Shown here: one piece after another, positions 36,633-45,669 of the stretch | Numbering within the stretch: position 1 is the stretch's first letter | Layout: every line of letters begins with the position of its first letter | Assembly (NCBI GenBank): GCA_900539715.1 | Contig: UQDA01000001.1 | Span: 62,001-126,000, forward strand | DNA: 64,000 nt | Reading direction: 5' to 3' | Source: an uncultured Lachnospiraceae bacterium | GTDB lineage: Bacteria; Bacillota; Clostridia; Lachnospirales; Lachnospiraceae | Notes under the pieces: generated by a model | Database searches by the model: none | Seen by the model: the letters and a program-made list of their open reading frames with translations, nothing else | Told to the model about the DNA's origin: nothing | Position numbers and translations under genes: made by a program

Positions 36633-38942
36633 ATGGAATACTTAGATTTCAGTTCAGTCATCACCACCATTCGTAACTATATCAGTGATGCCCACAGTAT
36701 GAATCAGATTGACATGATGTACCAGTTGTTTGTCAGCTTTTTAAGTTCAGATGAATCACTGGATTTTGATTTTGATAATGGTCTGGTCTGCCGTTGGTTC
36801 AATGGACAGGCAAAAATCAGTCCTCGTATCACCAAATATTATATGAATAATCATAATCGAAACCGACTCGCTGCTGATATGCACAGAAACGTACTGTCGA
36901 TAATGTACGACAGTGCTATGGCAGTGCAGGAAGTCTATAACATTCTGGTACAGGATACGACTATCTCAGATAAAACCAAGGAACATCTTCTTCAGAACTA
37001 TCCTTGTGAAACAAAAATGGACGAAGCTGTATTTCTGACTTCTGCGTTATGCTTTGGCATGGAACATACCTTTGTAAAACGAGATACAAATACCAAGAAC
37101 CTGTTATCTGCCGGAAAGCTTTCTCCAGTTGTGAAAAACTTTATATATGATGGCGGTACACCAAGACCTTGCCGTCATTTCTGCGGACGAGATAACGAGC
37201 TTACCACACTGCATCAGTTACTGTGCGACCACGGAAAAGTTTTTCTTCAAGGCATTGCCGGTATTGGTAAAAGTGAATTAGCAAAAGCCTATGCGAAGCA
37301 ACACAATAAAAAATATACAAATATCCTTTACCTTGCCTACACCGGTGATTTGAAACAAGATATTTCTGATATGGATTTTGCGAACGATCTTCCAGACGAC
37401 GATAACGAAGAACGCTTCCGTAAACACAACCGTTTTCTGCGTACATTAAAAGAGGATACCTTATTTATCATTGATAATTTTAATACTACAGCAACACAAG
37501 ATAGTTTACTGCCGGTCATTATGAAATATCGCTGCCACATCCTGTTCACAACCCGAAGCAGATTTGACAACTATACTTCCATGAATTTGGAAGAAATCGC
37601 TGATATAGAAGCTCTGATTAAGTTGATGGGATGTTTCTATTCCGATGCTGAAAAGAATCGTCCGATTTTAGAGCAAATCATCCAGACGGTACATAGTCAT
37701 ACTTTGGCTGTAGAAATGTCGGCTCGTCTGCTGGAAAGCGGAATTATGGAGCCAATGCTCCTGTTAAAGAAGCTGAAAGAAGAAAAAGCCGCCTTGGATG
37801 CTACCGATACCATCGGCATTTCCAAAGACGGTAAAAATCGCAAGGCTACCTATTATGACCACATTCATACCTTGTTTTCTTTGTATCAGCTTTCTAAAGA
37901 TGAAATAGATATTATGAGAAACCTTGCATTGATACCATTGTCCGGTATTCAAAACAGATTGTTTGCGAACTGGCTGAGACTTCGTGATATGAATACGGTC
38001 AATGATCTGATAGAAAAAGGGTTCATAAAGGCGATGGAAGGTCGAACACTTGCTCTTCATCCAATGATTCAGGAAGTAACCACAGAAGAAACGAAACCTT
38101 CCGTTCAAAATTGCCACGCATTGCTTGACAGCTTACAGCAGATCTGTCTGCGTCATGGAGAAGAAGTTTCTTATTATAGGCAGTTATTCCAGACCATTGA
38201 ATCTGTTATAAAGCAAATCGAAAATGATGATATGCCAATATATCTCCGTTTCTTGGAAGATGTGTTCCCGTATATAGAGAATTATCATTATTATCAGGGA
38301 ATGGAACTGGTTATTGATACACTATCTGCTTTGTTGAAAGATGCTACGACAGGTGCAGTATCTGATCGAGCACTTCTTCTCAGCTATCAGGCGGCTTATG
38401 AGAAGAAACCAGATAAAGCAATCAAGATGCAGAAAGATGCCATTGCAATGATTCCAGAGGTCACAGCAGATAATGCACTTCTGGTTTCCAACCTTTATGC
38501 TAATCTTGGTGGTAGGTACCGAATGAACGACAAACTGGAACTTGCCAAAGAGAGCATGGAACAGGCTATCAGAATTATGGATGAATATGGTCTGGCTTAT
38601 TACCATGACAGTGTTGTGCAGATTACAAACTATGCTGTTCTTTTGACGGATATGGGGCAGGCAGATATAGGACTGTCTGCTCTGCGAAAGCTCTGTCGTG
38701 TGATCCGAGAATATAATTCTGATACAGGTCTGGATTATGCCAGCATTCAGGAAGCCATGGGCGGTATCTGCCTGACTATGGGTGAAATCCAACAGGCTAC
38801 ATCTCATTTCCAGAAAGCTATGGAAATCTATGAAACAGTATTTGAGTTTGAACCTGATATGATTGAAGCAAAGAAACAGGAACTGCTTGGGACGTACGCT
38901 CAAGCTGGATTATATTTAGGTAACCAGTTAATAAAGCATTAA
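36633..38942 (+). CDS. STAND (NB-ARC-like) ATPase with C-terminal TPR repeats
   Basis: A protein of 769 aa. The N-terminal ~160 residues are helical, without a recognised effector. The NTPase core holds Walker A GIAGIGKS (207-214), Walker B LFIIDN (277-282) and CHILFTTRSR (~302-310) as sensor. A winged-helix-like region follows, then TPR-type repeats from ~560 to the end. The ATG at 36633 has GAAGGAGGG upstream. STAND proteins oligomerise on sensing a trigger and act in phage defence or signalling. A HEPN-like gene follows 36 bp later, which could be the effector. Confidence 0.82.
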   Translation: MEYLDFSSVITTIRNYISDAHSMNQIDMMYQLFVSFLSSDESLDFDFDNGLVCRWFNGQAKISPRITKYYMNNHNRNRLAADMHRNVLSIMYDSAMAVQEVYNILVQDTTISDKTKEHLLQNYPCETKMDEAVFLTSALCFGMEHTFVKRDTNTKNLLSAGKLSPVVKNFIYDGGTPRPCRHFCGRDNELTTLHQLLCDHGKVFLQGIAGIGKSELAKAYAKQHNKKYTNILYLAYTGDLKQDISDMDFANDLPDDDNEERFRKHNRFLRTLKEDTLFIIDNFNTTATQDSLLPVIMKYRCHILFTTRSRFDNYTSMNLEEIADIEALIKLMGCFYSDAEKNRPILEQIIQTVHSHTLAVEMSARLLESGIMEPMLLLKKLKEEKAALDATDTIGISKDGKNRKATYYDHIHTLFSLYQLSKDEIDIMRNLALIPLSGIQNRLFANWLRLRDMNTVNDLIEKGFIKAMEGRTLALHPMIQEVTTEETKPSVQNCHALLDSLQQICLRHGEEVSYYRQLFQTIESVIKQIENDDMPIYLRFLEDVFPYIENYHYYQGMELVIDTLSALLKDATTGAVSDRALLLSYQAAYEKKPDKAIKMQKDAIAMIPEVTADNALLVSNLYANLGGRYRMNDKLELAKESMEQAIRIMDEYGLAYYHDSVVQITNYAVLLTDMGQADIGLSALRKLCRVIREYNSDTGLDYASIQEAMGGICLTMGEIQQATSHFQKAMEIYETVFEFEPDMIEAKKQELLGTYAQAGLYLGNQLIKH

Positions 38943-38978
38943 ATAAATATTTCTTAATCAAACAAGGAGACAAGAAAA

Positions 38979-40040
38979 ATGATAATACCATATAGTGAAA
39001 TTCAAGAAATTCTTAATGGAAGTTATATCGACAACGGCGAAGAAATCTTAGTAAAACATTCTGTCTATAAAGGAGAACGAGAATTTGCACTTGTACTTAT
39101 AGAACAATGTATGTGTTTACTAAACAGACAGGACGTGAATGATAAATTTATCATTCAGTATTTACAAGGACTTTTAGCGTTGACCGTTCCAGAAAACAAA
39201 CATTACGAATCCTTTTTAAATACTTTTGTTCCTGAAACAGATATAAAAGCAAAAGCTTTATCCGGCGAAAAGTTATCGACGTATGATATTGCGGTCCTCA
39301 AAGAATTGATGCAAACCAATATGGCTGAATACACAATGAAGGGAGAATATCAGAAATGTTGCTATTCAGCTATGATTGCATTTTTTCAAACAGCATATTG
39401 CATATTAGAGAAAAAATTTGATTTTCACATTAAACATATTGATATGATTGCTGATTTAGATGATGAACTTGACAGTATCCAAATATATGAAAGCTCTGAT
39501 CCCATAGACGTAATCATCGTTGATTGGCATAGCAGCAATAAAATAAATAGTATTTATATGCTATACAAGAATCAATACTCAGGTTTAGATAAATCATCTA
39601 TTTTAGATTTAGTATCTGCGGATGTTATAGAAGAAGATTATTACTACAAAGATGAAAGATTTTCAATCGCACCAAGCATTCTTACAAAGCAATATTGTGC
39701 AATTATCGAACACGAAGTAAATGAAATAATTCAGTTGTTAAACCTGCCAAACAAACCACAAAAGCATCTAATGTGGAGAAAAATGAAAGACTACGTTAAA
39801 GATAACAATATTGATTTGGATGCAACAACTTTTTCATTATTGGATGTATTAGAAGACCTATATGATTTGCGCAATAAAGGGGCTCATGGTGATGTAATTA
39901 CTAAAGAAGAATACAAAATTATTAGCCAATATAAAAATCTCGGTCTCTTCGATGGCATTTCTATAAAGAAGCTTCAATTATTAAACGGGAAAATTTCTCC
40001 GACCATAGATGAAATAAGTGAATATATGGGATTATCTTAA
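38979..40040 (+). CDS. HEPN-like protein paired with the STAND ATPase
   Basis: A protein of 353 aa, helical. The C-terminal domain (~235-340) carries DLRNKGAHG with Arg298, Asn299 and His303, the canonical Rx4H motif of HEPN ribonucleases. The N-terminal ~230 residues match no family I know. AAGGAGACAAGAAAA precedes the ATG. It is co-oriented with the STAND gene, followed by a terminator and the right inverted repeat, so the two genes form a closed cassette. RNase activity is an inference from the motif. Confidence 0.68.
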   Translation: MIIPYSEIQEILNGSYIDNGEEILVKHSVYKGEREFALVLIEQCMCLLNRQDVNDKFIIQYLQGLLALTVPENKHYESFLNTFVPETDIKAKALSGEKLSTYDIAVLKELMQTNMAEYTMKGEYQKCCYSAMIAFFQTAYCILEKKFDFHIKHIDMIADLDDELDSIQIYESSDPIDVIIVDWHSSNKINSIYMLYKNQYSGLDKSSILDLVSADVIEEDYYYKDERFSIAPSILTKQYCAIIEHEVNEIIQLLNLPNKPQKHLMWRKMKDYVKDNNIDLDATTFSLLDVLEDLYDLRNKGAHGDVITKEEYKIISQYKNLGLFDGISIKKLQLLNGKISPTIDEISEYMGLS

Positions 40041-40067
40041 ATCCACTAACCCATTTTAGCAGCCATG

Positions 40068-40093
40068 CACTACGGTGTGTGGCTGCTTTTTTT
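40068..40093 (+). terminator. Terminator of the STAND-HEPN cassette
   Basis: AGCAGCCA pairs with TGGCTGCT, followed by a T run. Confidence 0.8.
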
Positions 40094-40096
40094 GCT

Positions 40097-40123
40097 CAAT
40101 TTCCACTCAATCTACGCTCAATG
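40097..40123 (-). repeat. Right 27-bp inverted repeat flanking the STAND/HEPN cassette
   Basis: The reverse complement reads CATTGAGCGTAGATTGAGTG, then GAAATTG: 24 of 27 matches to 36579-36605. It starts 3 bp after the cassette terminator. Confidence 0.75.
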
Positions 40124-40263
40124 AGTTTTATGCCCTCTTTCAGTAGAATGAAATTGCAATGAAAACAGCACCAAATCAAAAAATTCGGTACTATTTCAAA
40201 GCAAATCTACTGAAAGGGGGCGTTTTTTATGAACACAAACAAGCAAAAGGAGGTACAGAGCAA

Positions 40264-41181
40264 ATGAGAGAACTGAATAACATAAAAATCATTGCCGTGG
40301 ATCATGGCTACGGCAACATCAAGACGGCAAACACAGTTACCCCTACCGGAGTGACCGCCTATGAAACCGAGCCGATCTTCTCCGGCAACATTCTGGAATA
40401 TGGCGGTATCTATTATCGCATCGGGGAAGGTCACAAGGAATTTATCGCAGACAAGGCTATGGATGAGGACTACTATATTCTGACTCTGATGGCGGTTGCC
40501 AGAGAATTGAATGTGTACGGCATCCGTGAAGCTGATGTTCATCTGGCTGCCGGTCTGCCGCTGACCTGGATTCGCAAACAGAGAGAAGATTTCCGAAGCT
40601 ATCTGCTCCGCAACAAGGAGGTGAACTTCCGTTTTAATGGCAAAGATTATCACATTCGATTTGTCGGATGCAGTCTTTTCCCGCAAGGGTACCCTGCCAT
40701 CATCAATCAACTGGGCAATTTCAAGGGAACGAATCTTTTAGCAGACATCGGAAACGGCACCATGAACATTCTGTATATCAACAACAAAAAAGCTGTGGAA
40801 AGCCGTTGTTGGACGGAAAAGTTTGGTGTCAATCAGTGTATGATTGCCACCAAGAATGCGGTACTGGACAGCTTCGGAGTAAAAATCGAAGAATCCACCA
40901 TTGAACAAGTGTTACGTTTCGGAACTGCTGATATCAGCAAGCCGTATCTGGACTGTATTACTTCTATAGCAAGACGATATGTGGCTGATATTTTCGCTAC
41001 ACTTCGCCGCTATGAATACAATCCGGATCTGATGCGACTGTATATCGTTGGTGGTGGCGGTTGTCTGGTCAAGCACTTCGGACAGTATGATGAAAGCCGA
41101 GTGACTATTCTGGATGATATTTGTGCGACAGCCAAAGGTTATGAATATCTCGCCTTTGCCAGCCTTCGCAGGAAGGAGTAA
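40264..41181 (+). CDS. ParM/StbA-like actin-family segregation protein
   Basis: A protein of 305 aa with actin-fold signatures: phosphate-1 loop VDHGYGNIKTAN (~10), phosphate-2 loop LLADIGNGTMNILYI (~160) and adenosine loop YIVGGGGCLVKHF (~265). It forms filaments that separate low-copy DNA. The ATG at 40264 has AAAGGAGGTACAGAGC upstream. It is followed 3 bp later by a ParR-like gene. Typical of Tn1549-like or plasmid-derived backbones. Confidence 0.88.
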   Translation: MRELNNIKIIAVDHGYGNIKTANTVTPTGVTAYETEPIFSGNILEYGGIYYRIGEGHKEFIADKAMDEDYYILTLMAVARELNVYGIREADVHLAAGLPLTWIRKQREDFRSYLLRNKEVNFRFNGKDYHIRFVGCSLFPQGYPAIINQLGNFKGTNLLADIGNGTMNILYINNKKAVESRCWTEKFGVNQCMIATKNAVLDSFGVKIEESTIEQVLRFGTADISKPYLDCITSIARRYVADIFATLRRYEYNPDLMRLYIVGGGGCLVKHFGQYDESRVTILDDICATAKGYEYLAFASLRRKE

Positions 41182-41184
41182 CCC

Positions 41185-41556
41185 ATGAGCGAGAATATCC
41201 GCAGCACAAATCTTCGCTTCAATCTGGAAAAAGACACACAGATGCGAGCATGGCAATATCTTCAGACCATGAACAAGCAACACTTCAAGTCCTATAGCAA
41301 TGTAATTGCCGTGGCTCTGGTGGATTACTTTGACCGCTATTATCGCAGTCAGGATGATCCTTACTTTGAAACCAGAGAACGTGAGGAGCGATTTGTAAAT
41401 CAGATTATTTCCTCTGTAGAAAGTGCCATTGAGAAAACACTTCCGGTATTTCTGGCTGGCTGTATGGCAGGATTGTCGCAAGTGCCTGTTGTGGCAACTC
41501 CGGTCACACAGCAGGAACCGGATGCAGAACTGGACTGGGATTTTCTTGGAGAATAA
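41185..41556 (+). CDS. ParR-like centromere-binding protein
   Basis: A protein of 123 aa. The N-terminal half has a ribbon-helix-helix look (STNLRFNLEKDTQMRAWQYL, SNVIAVALVDYFDRYY); the C-terminal half is longer and hydrophobic-acidic, as expected of the ParM-contacting tail. Its place directly after parM is the strongest support. ParR binds the centromere and links it to ParM filaments. Confidence 0.75.
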   Translation: MSENIRSTNLRFNLEKDTQMRAWQYLQTMNKQHFKSYSNVIAVALVDYFDRYYRSQDDPYFETREREERFVNQIISSVESAIEKTLPVFLAGCMAGLSQVPVVATPVTQQEPDAELDWDFLGE

Positions 41557-41595
41557 ATTTTCTCCAAGCTGATCCTACAGGAGGGAGGTGAACAC

Positions 41596-42315
41596 ATGAC
41601 ACGATTTCTGACACAGGATAGTTCGATACCGCCATATATGGCATTTCCAAGATTTTTATTGGACAAAGATGGACTGAATGAAACTGCCAAAATTCTTTAT
41701 ACGATTTTGCTCGACCGAGCACGGCTGTCACAGAAAAATGATGGGTGGACGGATGAACAAGGTCATGTGTTCATTTTCTTCCCCATCAAGAATCTGGCAG
41801 AAGCCATGCACAAAAGCGAAATGTCCATTAAGACCGCACTGGCTGCTCTGGAAAAAGAAACTCTGATTATCCGAAAACGACAGGGAGCAGGTTTTCCAAA
41901 CAGAATCTATGTCAAATATCCACTGGAGTATCTGACTCAGATGGGCAGAAATCTTTCTGTAAGACAGACGGAAAACTGTCCTGCTGATAGAAAGAAAACT
42001 GTCTCTGTAACAGACAGAAAACTGTCCAGTAGTAATAAAGAGAAGAACAATATTAAAAGAACAAATTCAGAGAGTAAGGATAAACATACCGCCTATGGTT
42101 CCTATCAAAATGTTTTCCTGACCACGGAGGAGCTGTCAGCTCTACAAAGCGAAGTACCCCACTATCAGGAATACATTGAAAAGTTGTCCAGATATATGGT
42201 ATCCAGCGGAAAGCAATATACCAATCATGCAGCTACCATACGAAGCTGGGCATCGCAAGACCATCCTGCTCCTGTCATACGAACCTATGAATGTAAGGAG
42301 GATGAAAGCCTGTGA
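41596..42315 (+). CDS. RepA-N type replication initiator
   Basis: A protein of 239 aa. The N-terminal domain fits the RepA_N family: PPYMAFPRFLL, NETAKILYTILLDRARLSQKN, GHVFIFFPIKNLAEAM, then a wing LIIRKRQGAGFPNRIYVK. The C-terminal ~100 residues are a variable domain. GGAGGGAGGTGAACAC precedes the ATG. It overlaps the DnaC-like gene by 4 bp, forming a replication pair. Confidence 0.88.
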   Translation: MTRFLTQDSSIPPYMAFPRFLLDKDGLNETAKILYTILLDRARLSQKNDGWTDEQGHVFIFFPIKNLAEAMHKSEMSIKTALAALEKETLIIRKRQGAGFPNRIYVKYPLEYLTQMGRNLSVRQTENCPADRKKTVSVTDRKLSSSNKEKNNIKRTNSESKDKHTAYGSYQNVFLTTEELSALQSEVPHYQEYIEKLSRYMVSSGKQYTNHAATIRSWASQDHPAPVIRTYECKEDESL

Positions 42316-43154
42316 AACCAATAAACAACTCTGTGAACGATCTGTTTCAGCCAAGAGAGCTTGCAGAGGATGAATATCTGAATGAAGCTGACGGGCTGCT
42401 CTATTGCTCCAAATGTCATACACCCAGACAGCACCGAATTGAACTAAAGGAACGAGTATTCCTTCCTACTGTTCGCTGCCGTTGTCAGCAGGAAATATAC
42501 GACAAGGAAGAAGCTGAACGCAAGCATCAGGAATTTCTCATGCAGGTATCCCGACTTAGGGCAAACGGATTGCAAGACAAATCTCTGCATGATTATAACT
42601 TCGACAATGACAAAGGCTACAATCCAGAAATGCAGAAAGCCCATGATTATGTAGCACATTGGGAAGAAATGAAATCCAACTCATTGGGACTGCTTCTCTG
42701 GGGAGATGTGGGAACCGGTAAATCTTTTTTCGCCGGATGCATCGCAAATGCCCTGTTGGACAAAGGTATTCCGGTTCTGATGACCAACTTTTCCAGAATC
42801 CTAAATACGCTGACCGGAATGTATTCCGATGATAGAAACCAGTTCATTGACAGTTTTAATAAATACAGTCTGCTGATTATTGATGATTTGGGAATTGAGC
42901 GAAGTTCCGAATTTGCGCTGGAGCAGGTATTCAATGTGATCGACAGTCGATACCGAAGCAAGAAACCGCTGATTGTAACCACCAATCTGACCTTGGATGA
43001 GTTGAAGCATCCGAAAGATCTGGCAAAAGCCAGAATTTATGACCGAGTATTGGAGCGCTGTGTTCCTCTGAAAATCAACAATCAGAATATCCGAGAACTG
43101 AATGCAGCCGCCAATATGCAGGCAGCACGAAAAATATTAAATTCCGGTACTTAA
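42312..43154 (+). CDS. DnaC-like ATPase, helicase loader
   Basis: A protein of 280 aa. A zinc-like N-terminal segment (CSKCHTPRQHR, then CRCQQ) is followed by an AAA+ core: Walker A LLLWGDVGTGKSFF (~130), Walker B LLIIDDLGIE (~190), and PLIVTTNLTLDEL as sensor. It probably loads the replicative helicase at the RepA-bound origin. Coupled to repA by a 4-bp overlap. Confidence 0.9.
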   Translation: MKPINNSVNDLFQPRELAEDEYLNEADGLLYCSKCHTPRQHRIELKERVFLPTVRCRCQQEIYDKEEAERKHQEFLMQVSRLRANGLQDKSLHDYNFDNDKGYNPEMQKAHDYVAHWEEMKSNSLGLLLWGDVGTGKSFFAGCIANALLDKGIPVLMTNFSRILNTLTGMYSDDRNQFIDSFNKYSLLIIDDLGIERSSEFALEQVFNVIDSRYRSKKPLIVTTNLTLDELKHPKDLAKARIYDRVLERCVPLKINNQNIRELNAAANMQAARKILNSGT

Positions 43155-43282
43155 TTTCACAACCGATGGTGCTGAACAATTCGCCTGTCAGCACACAGAT
43201 AACCTATAGATTGCAAAGCGAATTGTATCTGCACCATCTACATCGGATTACAGTACCACCCCTATACCAGAAAGGAGATTTT

Positions 43283-43519
43283 ATGGCAAATAACAGACCT
43301 ATGACCGAAGATGAAAAGAAATTATTACAGGCACAGCACAGAATGGAAGCAATTGAAGCACGCAACCGTCAGAAAGAGCGAAAGGCAAGAACCAGACGAT
43401 TGATCCAGATGGGAGCTGTGTTAGAGAGCGTTTTCCCGGAAGTTCAGACTATGGAGCTTGACGATGTGAAGATGGAGTTGAAAAGACGATTGAATACGGA
43501 AGAACGATTGAAGGTATAA
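43283..43519 (+). CDS. DUF3847 small protein
   Basis: A protein of 78 aa, charged and helical (KKLLQAQHRMEAIEARNRQKERKARTRR is too basic to be a membrane protein). AAAGGAGATTTT precedes the ATG. It sits, as is usual for DUF3847 proteins, between the replication genes and the MobQ relaxase, just before oriT. It may be an accessory transfer protein; this is not shown. Confidence 0.75.
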   Translation: MANNRPMTEDEKKLLQAQHRMEAIEARNRQKERKARTRRLIQMGAVLESVFPEVQTMELDDVKMELKRRLNTEERLKV

Positions 43520-43918
43520 ACCTTGGCAGCTTTGCTGCTATCCCGAAGGGCGCACTTACTCACCACCCATAAAATGGGCGGTGGTATCCCCTGCGGGGTC
43601 GTGCGCTCTGCGAGGCTTTGCGGCTCCTTTGGAGCCTGATGTACAATGCCACACTTTTTCAAATTGCTGTCATTGTCCACGCAGTTTCCGCAAGTACAAC
43701 CGCTGATGCGTTTGTCAGTTGGGGTACAAATTGTACCCTACCTTGCGCTAACTGTCTGCAAAAATCTGCCACCGGCAGTTTTATCGCAGAGATAGGTGCA
43801 GTATTCACCGCACCTATTTTCTTTTTCAGAAAAAGAAGTCGAGTGAACATTCACTGGATGTTCACATCGACATGCATGGCAACAAAAATTGTGCTGCGGC
43901 ACAGGAAGGAGGAAAATA
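43520..43918. other. Non-coding transfer-origin region
   Basis: About 400 bp without a gene. It holds the RSF1010-like oriT, a palindrome GGGTACAAATTGTACCC (43724-43740) and an inverted repeat TGAACATTCACTGGATGTTCA near 43843-43863. These could be relaxosome or regulator sites. Confidence 0.6.
43543..43587 (-). other. oriT: Origin of transfer (oriT) of the RSF1010/MobQ type
   Basis: Minus strand TAAGTGCGCCCT (43547-43558) equals the RSF1010-family nic core. It is preceded, three bases away, by an inverted repeat CACCGCCCA / TGGGTGGTG (8 of 9 pairs), the same order as in RSF1010. A MobQ relaxase gene lies 330 bp away. Nicking is expected within GCG/CCC. Confidence 0.85.
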
Positions 43919-45622
43919 GTGAATTATTTCCATTTGGAAGCAAAAGTTGTGAGCCGTGGCGCAGGCCGTTCTGTGATAGCAGCAGCCGCTTATGCATCCT
44001 GTTCCCGACTCTACAATGATTATGATGGGCTTACCCATGACTACACCAGAAAACACGGGTGTCTGTATAGCGAAGTCTTTCTGCCGCAGTATGCACCGGA
44101 GGACTGGAAAGACAGACAGGTACTATGGGAAGCCGTCAAGTCCGTAGAAAAAACAAAGGACAGCCGACTGGCAAGAGAGCTTGTAGTAGCTTTGCCATCT
44201 GAACTGTCCCTGGATGATTGGAAAGGTATGTTGGAGCGTTTTGTTCGTGAGCAAGGTATTAACCTCGGTATGTGCGCAGATGTGAATATCCATGACCCGT
44301 ATCCTCCGGGACATAATCCACACAGCCATATACTTTTCACGATGCGCCCCTTGGATGAACATGGTAAGTGGCAGGCAAAGACACAGAAAGAATATCTTTG
44401 TAAGCGTGGCGAGGAAGAACGTGGCTTTACCGCTGATGAGTTCAAAACCGCCAAAACACAGGGTTGGGAGAAACAATATCTGTATCAGTTCGGGGAGAAA
44501 AAAGAGTATTTAACCCAGTCTGAGGCTGAGAAAATTGAGGGATGTATCAGAACATCAAAGACACCGAAAAGTACACGCTACGGAAGACAGAACCCTCTTA
44601 CAGAGCTTTGGAACAGCGAAGAACAGATATTTGCGTGGCGCAAGAGTTGGGAAATAATTGTCAATGAAGAACAGGAACGCCATGGTATTGCTGACCGTGT
44701 AGACTGTCGCAGTCATGCCGCCAGAGGACTGACAGAACAGCCGACCGTACACGAAGGATATCACGCAAGAAAACTGGAGTCCATGGGAATTGTTTCTGAC
44801 CGCTGTGAACTGAACCGACAGATCAAGGCAGATAACAAGCTCCTGCGTGAACTGAAAAAACAGGTACAGAAGCTGATGAAAGCAGTCAAAGCGAATATTC
44901 CTGCCATCGCTTCTGCACTGGAAACTCTGCGTGATCACATGGTTATGATTCAGTATCAGTTGATCGTGAATACTTCTCAGCAGGAAACTGTCACTTCCCA
45001 GAAAAATCTTTTGGCTGAAATACTGGCTGAATACAAAAATGTTAAGGCAGAAATCAAAGCCAAGACCGCTGAGAAAAAAGAGCTGATTGCAGAACAGAAA
45101 AACTGTGGCATCCATTTCATTCGTGCAAGTAAGCTGGGTGAACAGATTGCCGTTCTGACCGAAGATATTGAAGAATTGAAATTCCAAAAGGCCGGACTGC
45201 TTTCTCAGCTTAACTGTCAGGATAATGGTATTGCTGCCCGAAAGCAAAATCTTAAAAAGATGGAAAATGCTCTGGAAATCTTGGAACAGCAGCATGTTGT
45301 CCTGTCTGAACAGAAAGAAGCCGATAAGGCACAGTTCCTTGAAGTGAAAGATGGGATTACAGCTAAAAATCAAAATGCTGTGATGCAGGAGCGTGAAAAC
45401 CTCCGTCCTGATGGCAGAGTTGGTTTAGTACGAAAACTATATGAAAAATATATGGACAAATACAGTTCTGAAACCTTTGATGAAGCTAACCGGCAGATTG
45501 ATGCAGAATTGCAGGAACAGCCGATTCGGAAGAAAAAGCGTTCTATCAGCGAACAGCTGAAAATGCCGAAACAGGAAACCCCACAACCAAAGAAGCAAAA
45601 GAAGAAAGAATACGAGCGATAA
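43919..45622 (+). CDS. MobQ (MobA/MobL) relaxase
   Basis: A protein of 567 aa. Relaxase domain in the first ~220 residues: catalytic Tyr region near YFHLEAKVVSRGAGRSVIAAA, LARELVVALP, and HUH motif HDPYPPGHNPHSHILFTMRPL (~125-145). Residues ~330-520 are a long coiled coil. GTG at 43919 has AAGGAGGAAAATA upstream. It nicks oriT and leads the strand into the recipient; no type IV secretion genes are seen, so the element is mobilisable rather than self-transferring. Confidence 0.9.
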   Translation: MNYFHLEAKVVSRGAGRSVIAAAAYASCSRLYNDYDGLTHDYTRKHGCLYSEVFLPQYAPEDWKDRQVLWEAVKSVEKTKDSRLARELVVALPSELSLDDWKGMLERFVREQGINLGMCADVNIHDPYPPGHNPHSHILFTMRPLDEHGKWQAKTQKEYLCKRGEEERGFTADEFKTAKTQGWEKQYLYQFGEKKEYLTQSEAEKIEGCIRTSKTPKSTRYGRQNPLTELWNSEEQIFAWRKSWEIIVNEEQERHGIADRVDCRSHAARGLTEQPTVHEGYHARKLESMGIVSDRCELNRQIKADNKLLRELKKQVQKLMKAVKANIPAIASALETLRDHMVMIQYQLIVNTSQQETVTSQKNLLAEILAEYKNVKAEIKAKTAEKKELIAEQKNCGIHFIRASKLGEQIAVLTEDIEELKFQKAGLLSQLNCQDNGIAARKQNLKKMENALEILEQQHVVLSEQKEADKAQFLEVKDGITAKNQNAVMQERENLRPDGRVGLVRKLYEKYMDKYSSETFDEANRQIDAELQEQPIRKKKRSISEQLKMPKQETPQPKKQKKKEYER

Positions 45623-45625
45623 TTA

Positions 45626-45665
45626 AAAACACGGCTGTTACTTCCGAAAGGTAGTAGCAGCCGTA
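45626..45665. terminator. Bidirectional terminator between mobQ and the XRE gene
   Basis: ACGGCTGTTACT pairs imperfectly with AGTAGCAGCCGT, with A/T runs on both sides. Confidence 0.75.
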
Positions 45666-45669
45666 TCCC

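Noticed and set aside
40159..40263. N-terminal extension of the ParM-like protein
   Set aside because: The ATG at 40264 has an AAAGGAGG site and begins directly at the actin-like fold; the upstream codons include the leader and ribosome site.
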